Source: Rhinopithecus roxellana (Eukaryota > Chordata > Mammalia > Primates > Cercopithecidae). From it: 64,000 nt of DNA. Location: positions 68,949,095 to 69,013,094 of the forward strand of contig NC_044557.1 in assembly GCF_007565055.1 (NCBI RefSeq), read 5' to 3'. A program made the position numbers and the translations under genes. Shown here in pieces: positions 60,265 through 64,000 of this stretch (positions within the stretch are counted from its first letter, which is position 1; each line of letters opens with the position of its first letter). The notes beneath the pieces are model-generated. The model ran no database searches, had not been told where the DNA came from, and worked only from the letters and a program-made list of their open reading frames with translations.

Positions 60265-60505
60265 ATTTGGCCTTTAAGGCTTGCAAAGTTCTTTCATGAA
60301 TATGATCTCATTCTGAACCTTGCCCTGAGTCTGATACTACCATTGTGACTACTCTCCTTATTAAATAAAAGAGGATACTGAGGCTCAGATTTAGAGGTTT
60401 GTCCAAGGACAATGATGAGCTTACCTTTGTATCCCCAGTGACCAGCACAGTGTCCAGCACTTGGAAGACACTCACAAAGTACACTTGGAGAAATGAATAC
60501 AGTTA
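60265..60505. mobile_element. MIR-like (antisense) and L2-like (sense) fragments
   Basis: 60,265-60,420 ('ttcatgaatatgatctcatt', 'aaagaggatactgaggctca') resembles the reverse of MIR. 60,425-60,505 ('tttgtatccccagtgaccag', 'cacagtgtccagcacttgga', 'cacttggagaaatgaata') follows the L2 3' end. Both are diverged. Confidence 0.5.
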
Positions 60506-63319
60506 AGGCTCATAAAGTAAAGTTCTGGAAATTTGACTAATTCTTTATGTATTAGAATTCTTTGGTTGCGAGTAACAGAAATAAACAAAAGTTAGAGGTG
60601 TTATTATAAATATATAGAACCTAAGGTCATGTAAATTGTACAGGTCTTAAGAAAGAATAAAACCTGAAAGGCAATAGTAAACACAGTATTTTCTCGTCTT
60701 GTCCAGTCCCCTCCCCTCCCCTCCGCTCCCCTCCCCTCCCCTCCGCTCCCCTCCACTCTCCTCCGCTCCCCTCCACTCTCCTCCGCTCCCCTCCACTCTC
60801 CTCCCTCTCTCTCATGTGTGTGTGTCTGCTGCTTTTTCTATATTTCTTTCTGTGTACCAACTGTCTCTGCTTTTCAGGTTTACAGTGGAAAGCACAGCTT
60901 CCTTACATCTCCTGAGTTCTTGTATTCCAGGTCAAGTCTTAGTCTCAATTGCAAATTCTTAGAGAAAAAATCTCAACTGGTTCAACCTAAGTAAAATTCC
61001 TACATCTGGAGTAATCCGTGTGGCCAAGAGATGAGGTCATGCCCTACAAAAACAACCACTGGAATCCTACTCCTGAGGTGATGTAGTTGGGAGTAGTTCA
61101 CAGAGAAAGAAAGAAGGTGTTGGCTTATGGGCTATGTAGACACTTCAAAGGTGTTCATTACAGTTTCTTTTACCAAATCCCATGTTCTTTCCTACTTTGT
61201 CTTAGTGTCACTGTGGAGGATAATTTTTTGAGATACAATGTTCTCTGTAATTTTCTCTCCTGTATTATTTCAAGTAGAGAGAAAAGCCCTTAGTAGTTCC
61301 CTGGTTTGTCATTCTTGCAGAGCAGAAAACAGAAACTATTTGGAATGAACAGTTATTTCTCTCTTTTGTAGAAACTCAACTTCTTTGTTGAGATTACATT
61401 TTGTATCTCAGAGGTGGAGGGGACTGAACAGATTTAAAAGAAGCCAAAGTGGAAATAGCAATTTTACTGTAGTATTGATGAGGCTGTAGGTCTGTACATG
61501 ACATTTCTTAGTCTAGTCTTTGTTGCCAGTTGTCATTCAAGTTGTAAGTCAAGATTGAAGGACAAACCCAAATAATCCTGGTAAAAGAAGAGGATGAAGT
61601 ATGTTCCATTCAAAGGGACAAACATTTGAGACAAGCTATTTCCAGGAACATTTAGGTATCAGAATAGTTGCAGTGTACATCATAAGGTGGAGGAGTAGCA
61701 GATGTGACTGGAAAGGCAGAAGGAAGGGGTCAGGATAACTAGCTCTGGGGCAATTTCCCAAGAATGTGAACTTGAGTTCATTGAGCAATGGAAGCCATTG
61801 AAGAAGTTGTAGCATCAGTTTTTAGTGTAAAACCTCACTGTGATGAGAAAAAAAAATGGAGAAGGACTAGAAATAAAGCAGGAAGAGGAATCAGGAGATT
61901 GTTACAGTTATGAATGACAAGATCAATGTGGAAAATAAGGGCTTGAATAAAAGTACTAGCAGTTGGAATAAAGAGCATAGGATTCAATGAGAGATCATAA
62001 CAAGGATGTCAAATCTATAAGTGTTTTTGAGAATGTGGAAAATAGAGGAAGTTTTTGGCTTTGGTATATAGTAGTACCATTCATACAAATAGGGAATCTT
62101 ATAGGAAGGTCAGGTTTGGACGTGAAGATAATGTGATCAGTATCTTTAAACTCAATGAGCTCCAAGGATGTATGGAACATTCAAATGGGAATATGTAATA
62201 GTCAGCTGGATATACATATCTGGAACTTAGAGAAGAAGTTGTGGCTACAGATGATTGATTTGGCATTCATCAGCAGAGGGTGTTGAAAATCACAAAATCT
62301 GAGAATTTTACATTTAGTTTTGCATATATTTAATTGCCACTTGTAGTGTAAATAGTATGAAAATTCAGTTGAAGTATGAATTTCTAGGCCTGTCACCAGA
62401 TTATTTCCTTCCATAGTCTGTCTTGGCCATAACAAATTTCTTTTATCTGTACTGTTGAAACTGAGCTTCATAAATCCTTCATCTCTCAGACCACATTTTC
62501 CAAAGGAGAGCTCCAAAGATGGAAAAGTATATTGGATGGATACTAGTTTAACCTATTATAACATGGCATTCAAAAAATGTGTTTTTGTTGATACATGTAA
62601 CTTTTTGGTAGTAGTAGTTTTTATAAATTCTTTGAATGAGATAAAATACCACTTGCTTGGTGCTCACAAGTTGAGTTCCTTTTCATTGGTTTTCTGACTT
62701 TTATGATGTAGAGAAAATGACCAATTGCACAAATGATTCTTCATGTTGATTCTGTGTCAAATTTTTGGACCCAAAATTTTACTGAGATGTAAAAATTGGG
62801 TATGAGGAGTGAATGAAAAATACCTGTATTCTCTCACGAGTAGTGTTCCTGGAGCACGTCACAATCAACTTCTTGCACACTAACCTATATCCCCAAATCT
62901 GTTTCATGGGGAACCCTATTTAAATCATTAGTAATTCTGTCTTTATCATCTAATTCTAGAAAATTGTCAGTATCTTAAAGACACAGAATATCTTATTCAT
63001 ATTTATATTTCAAGGGCAGTAGTTATTCAGTAAGTGTTTCCATATCTTACCTTTGTGAGAATTTTCATATAAATCTTAGCAAAGCACACATTTTCCTTCT
63101 CCATGGGCGGTAGGTAACACACATCCATAAACTGCCTCTTCCCCCTCATCCTCATCTAAAAGCTCTTCAGTATAGCCTCTGTGCTCAGGAACGTGGAATT
63201 CCAAACCCAAGGGGGCCTTCTTGAAACAAAATGCCACTCCTTTTTATACTGCATGTTTTCAATTACTAGGTTTTCAGCAAAATTAAGCAATAACCGTAGG
63301 TCACATTCGTCTTGTGTTG
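60506..63319. other. Unassigned sequence around a C-rich minisatellite
   Basis: No gene seen. 60,550-60,960 looks like an old interspersed repeat (aattctttggttgcgagtaa ... 'ccaggtcaagtcttagtctc') of a family I cannot name, with the minisatellite inside it. 61,000-63,300 appears unique. Confidence 0.4.
60706..60806 (+). repeat. C-rich minisatellite of 20-bp units built from CCCCT-like pentamers
   Basis: Pentamers cccct lead into four 20-bp units starting at 60,721, 60,741, 60,761 and 60,781. The last three are identical: ctccgctcccctccactctc. The first ends cccctccc instead. Purine-rich on the minus strand, with several GGGG runs spaced by single A's in the left part. That strand could form a G-quadruplex, and the plus strand an i-motif. 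Confidence 0.95.
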
Positions 63320-63560
63320 GCAGTATAGCTTAGTGATTGAATACAGGATTTCAGTGTCGGACACACCAGAGTTGAAATCTTACTCCACCACTTTCTAGGC
63401 ATGTGGCCTTTCTAAATTTCACTGTCTACATCTTTTGAATGGGGCTAATGATAGTACCTACCTCATTGGGCTGCTGGAAGAATTAAAGGAGAAAGTGTGC
63501 GCAAAACACCACATACACAGTAAACACAGAAAACATGTTAGCTATTGTTTATGGTTATTT
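63320..63560 (+). mobile_element. MIR SINE, sense
   Basis: The order 'cagtatagcttagtgattga', 'agagttgaaatcttactcca', 'ccactttctaggcatgtggc', 'gaatggggctaatgatagta', 'cctacctcattgggctgctg', 'gaagaattaaaggagaaagt' is the MIR consensus order from head to tail. Confidence 0.85.
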
Positions 63561-64000
63561 CATTAATATTTTATTCTCTTAAATTTATTTTCAGAAAGAT
63601 CAAAATACTTTCTAATTTTCCACATAATTTTTTTGTCCTATGAGTTATTTAAAAATATGTTGCTTAATTTCCAAATATTTATGGATTCCCAAATTTCCTT
63701 CTGTTGTTTTTCCTGGTAGCCCCAAATGAAGCTAAGATACTACCAATTGTACATCCAGTGTGATAGAGGTGGAAAATCAGCTCTTGTCCTGCCAGGAACT
63801 ATCCACAGGCACAGGTCCTATGTACAAAATAACCTATCATTTCCCAATATCAATCCATCTATTCTTCTTGCTGCTAGTACTATGGAATATGAGAGTGGCT
63901 CATAGGGTGCTATTAACTACTCCAGTTCTTCTGCAGTTATGGCCCTAGGCCTACTGTTACTCTTGTAGGACACTGGCACTTCTAAAAGATTCAGTAGATT
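63561..64000. other. Unassigned sequence
   Basis: No gene or named repeat recognised. AT-rich up to 63,690. The window ends without a feature boundary. Confidence 0.5.

Noticed and set aside
60721..60800. CRISPR-like array of regular 20-bp repeats
   Set aside because: No unique spacers; it is a plain tandem minisatellite in a primate genome.
60627..60962. Open frames rich in Ser-Pro or Gly-Glu-Arg on both strands
   Set aside because: They are translations of the C-rich minisatellite and lack stops only because of its composition.
1..64000. tRNA, rRNA or other structural RNA genes
   Set aside because: No cloverleaf with A and B boxes outside Alu and MIR copies was found by reading; a tRNAscan run would settle it.

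Overview
This window is primate nuclear DNA, most likely from an Old World monkey (Cercopithecidae). No protein-coding gene of the host can be supported in it. The lineage call rests on two things. The Alu at 5,873-6,181 carries the base changes of the AluYRa/AluMacYa subfamilies. Three L1 3' ends share an unusual 18-bp tandem duplication in the 3' UTR that I associate with Old World monkey L1s. The rest is AT-rich intergenic or intronic sequence filled with interspersed repeats of very different ages.

Layout. 1-19.7 kb: a THE1-type LTR (minus), three Alus on the minus strand and one on the plus strand, old MIR and L2 scraps, simple repeats, and long unassigned stretches. 19.7-25.0 kb: a 5'-truncated older L1 3' end, an L2 stretch and a TG microsatellite. 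25.0-31.4 kb: a nearly full-length L1 on the plus strand with a perfect 20-bp target-site duplication. Its ORF1 and ORF2 are both broken, and a second L1 3' end with its own poly-A tails is wedged between them. 32.6-35.3 kb: very old L1M pieces, the last one in inverted orientation. 36.8-40.4 kb: MaLR LTRs, a MIR, and a young L1 3' end. 40.5-46.7 kb: an older full-length L1 on the minus strand, probably L1PB-like, also dead. 46.7-64 kb: old L1M, L2 and MIR scraps, an MLT2 LTR split by a later MaLR LTR and by a 115-bp duplicated segment, a CA microsatellite, and a C-rich 20-bp minisatellite.

The only coding relics are those of L1. ORF1p is an RNA-binding chaperone and ORF2p an endonuclease and reverse transcriptase that copy L1 RNA into the genome and also mobilise Alu. 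None of the copies here can be autonomous: ORF1 and ORF2 of both long elements carry frameshifts and stops.

The most noteworthy structures are the L1 3' fragment between ORF1 and ORF2 with an apparent 3' transduction (27,028-27,245), and the 115-bp segment that sits both inside the MLT2 LTR and just downstream of it (55,682-55,796 and 56,466-56,580). Also of note are the near-full-length L1 with its retained 5' UTR block and truncated ORF0, and the C-rich minisatellite with G-quadruplex potential at 60,706-60,806. I found no novel gene system. All family assignments were made by reading and memory of consensus sequences, not by database search.
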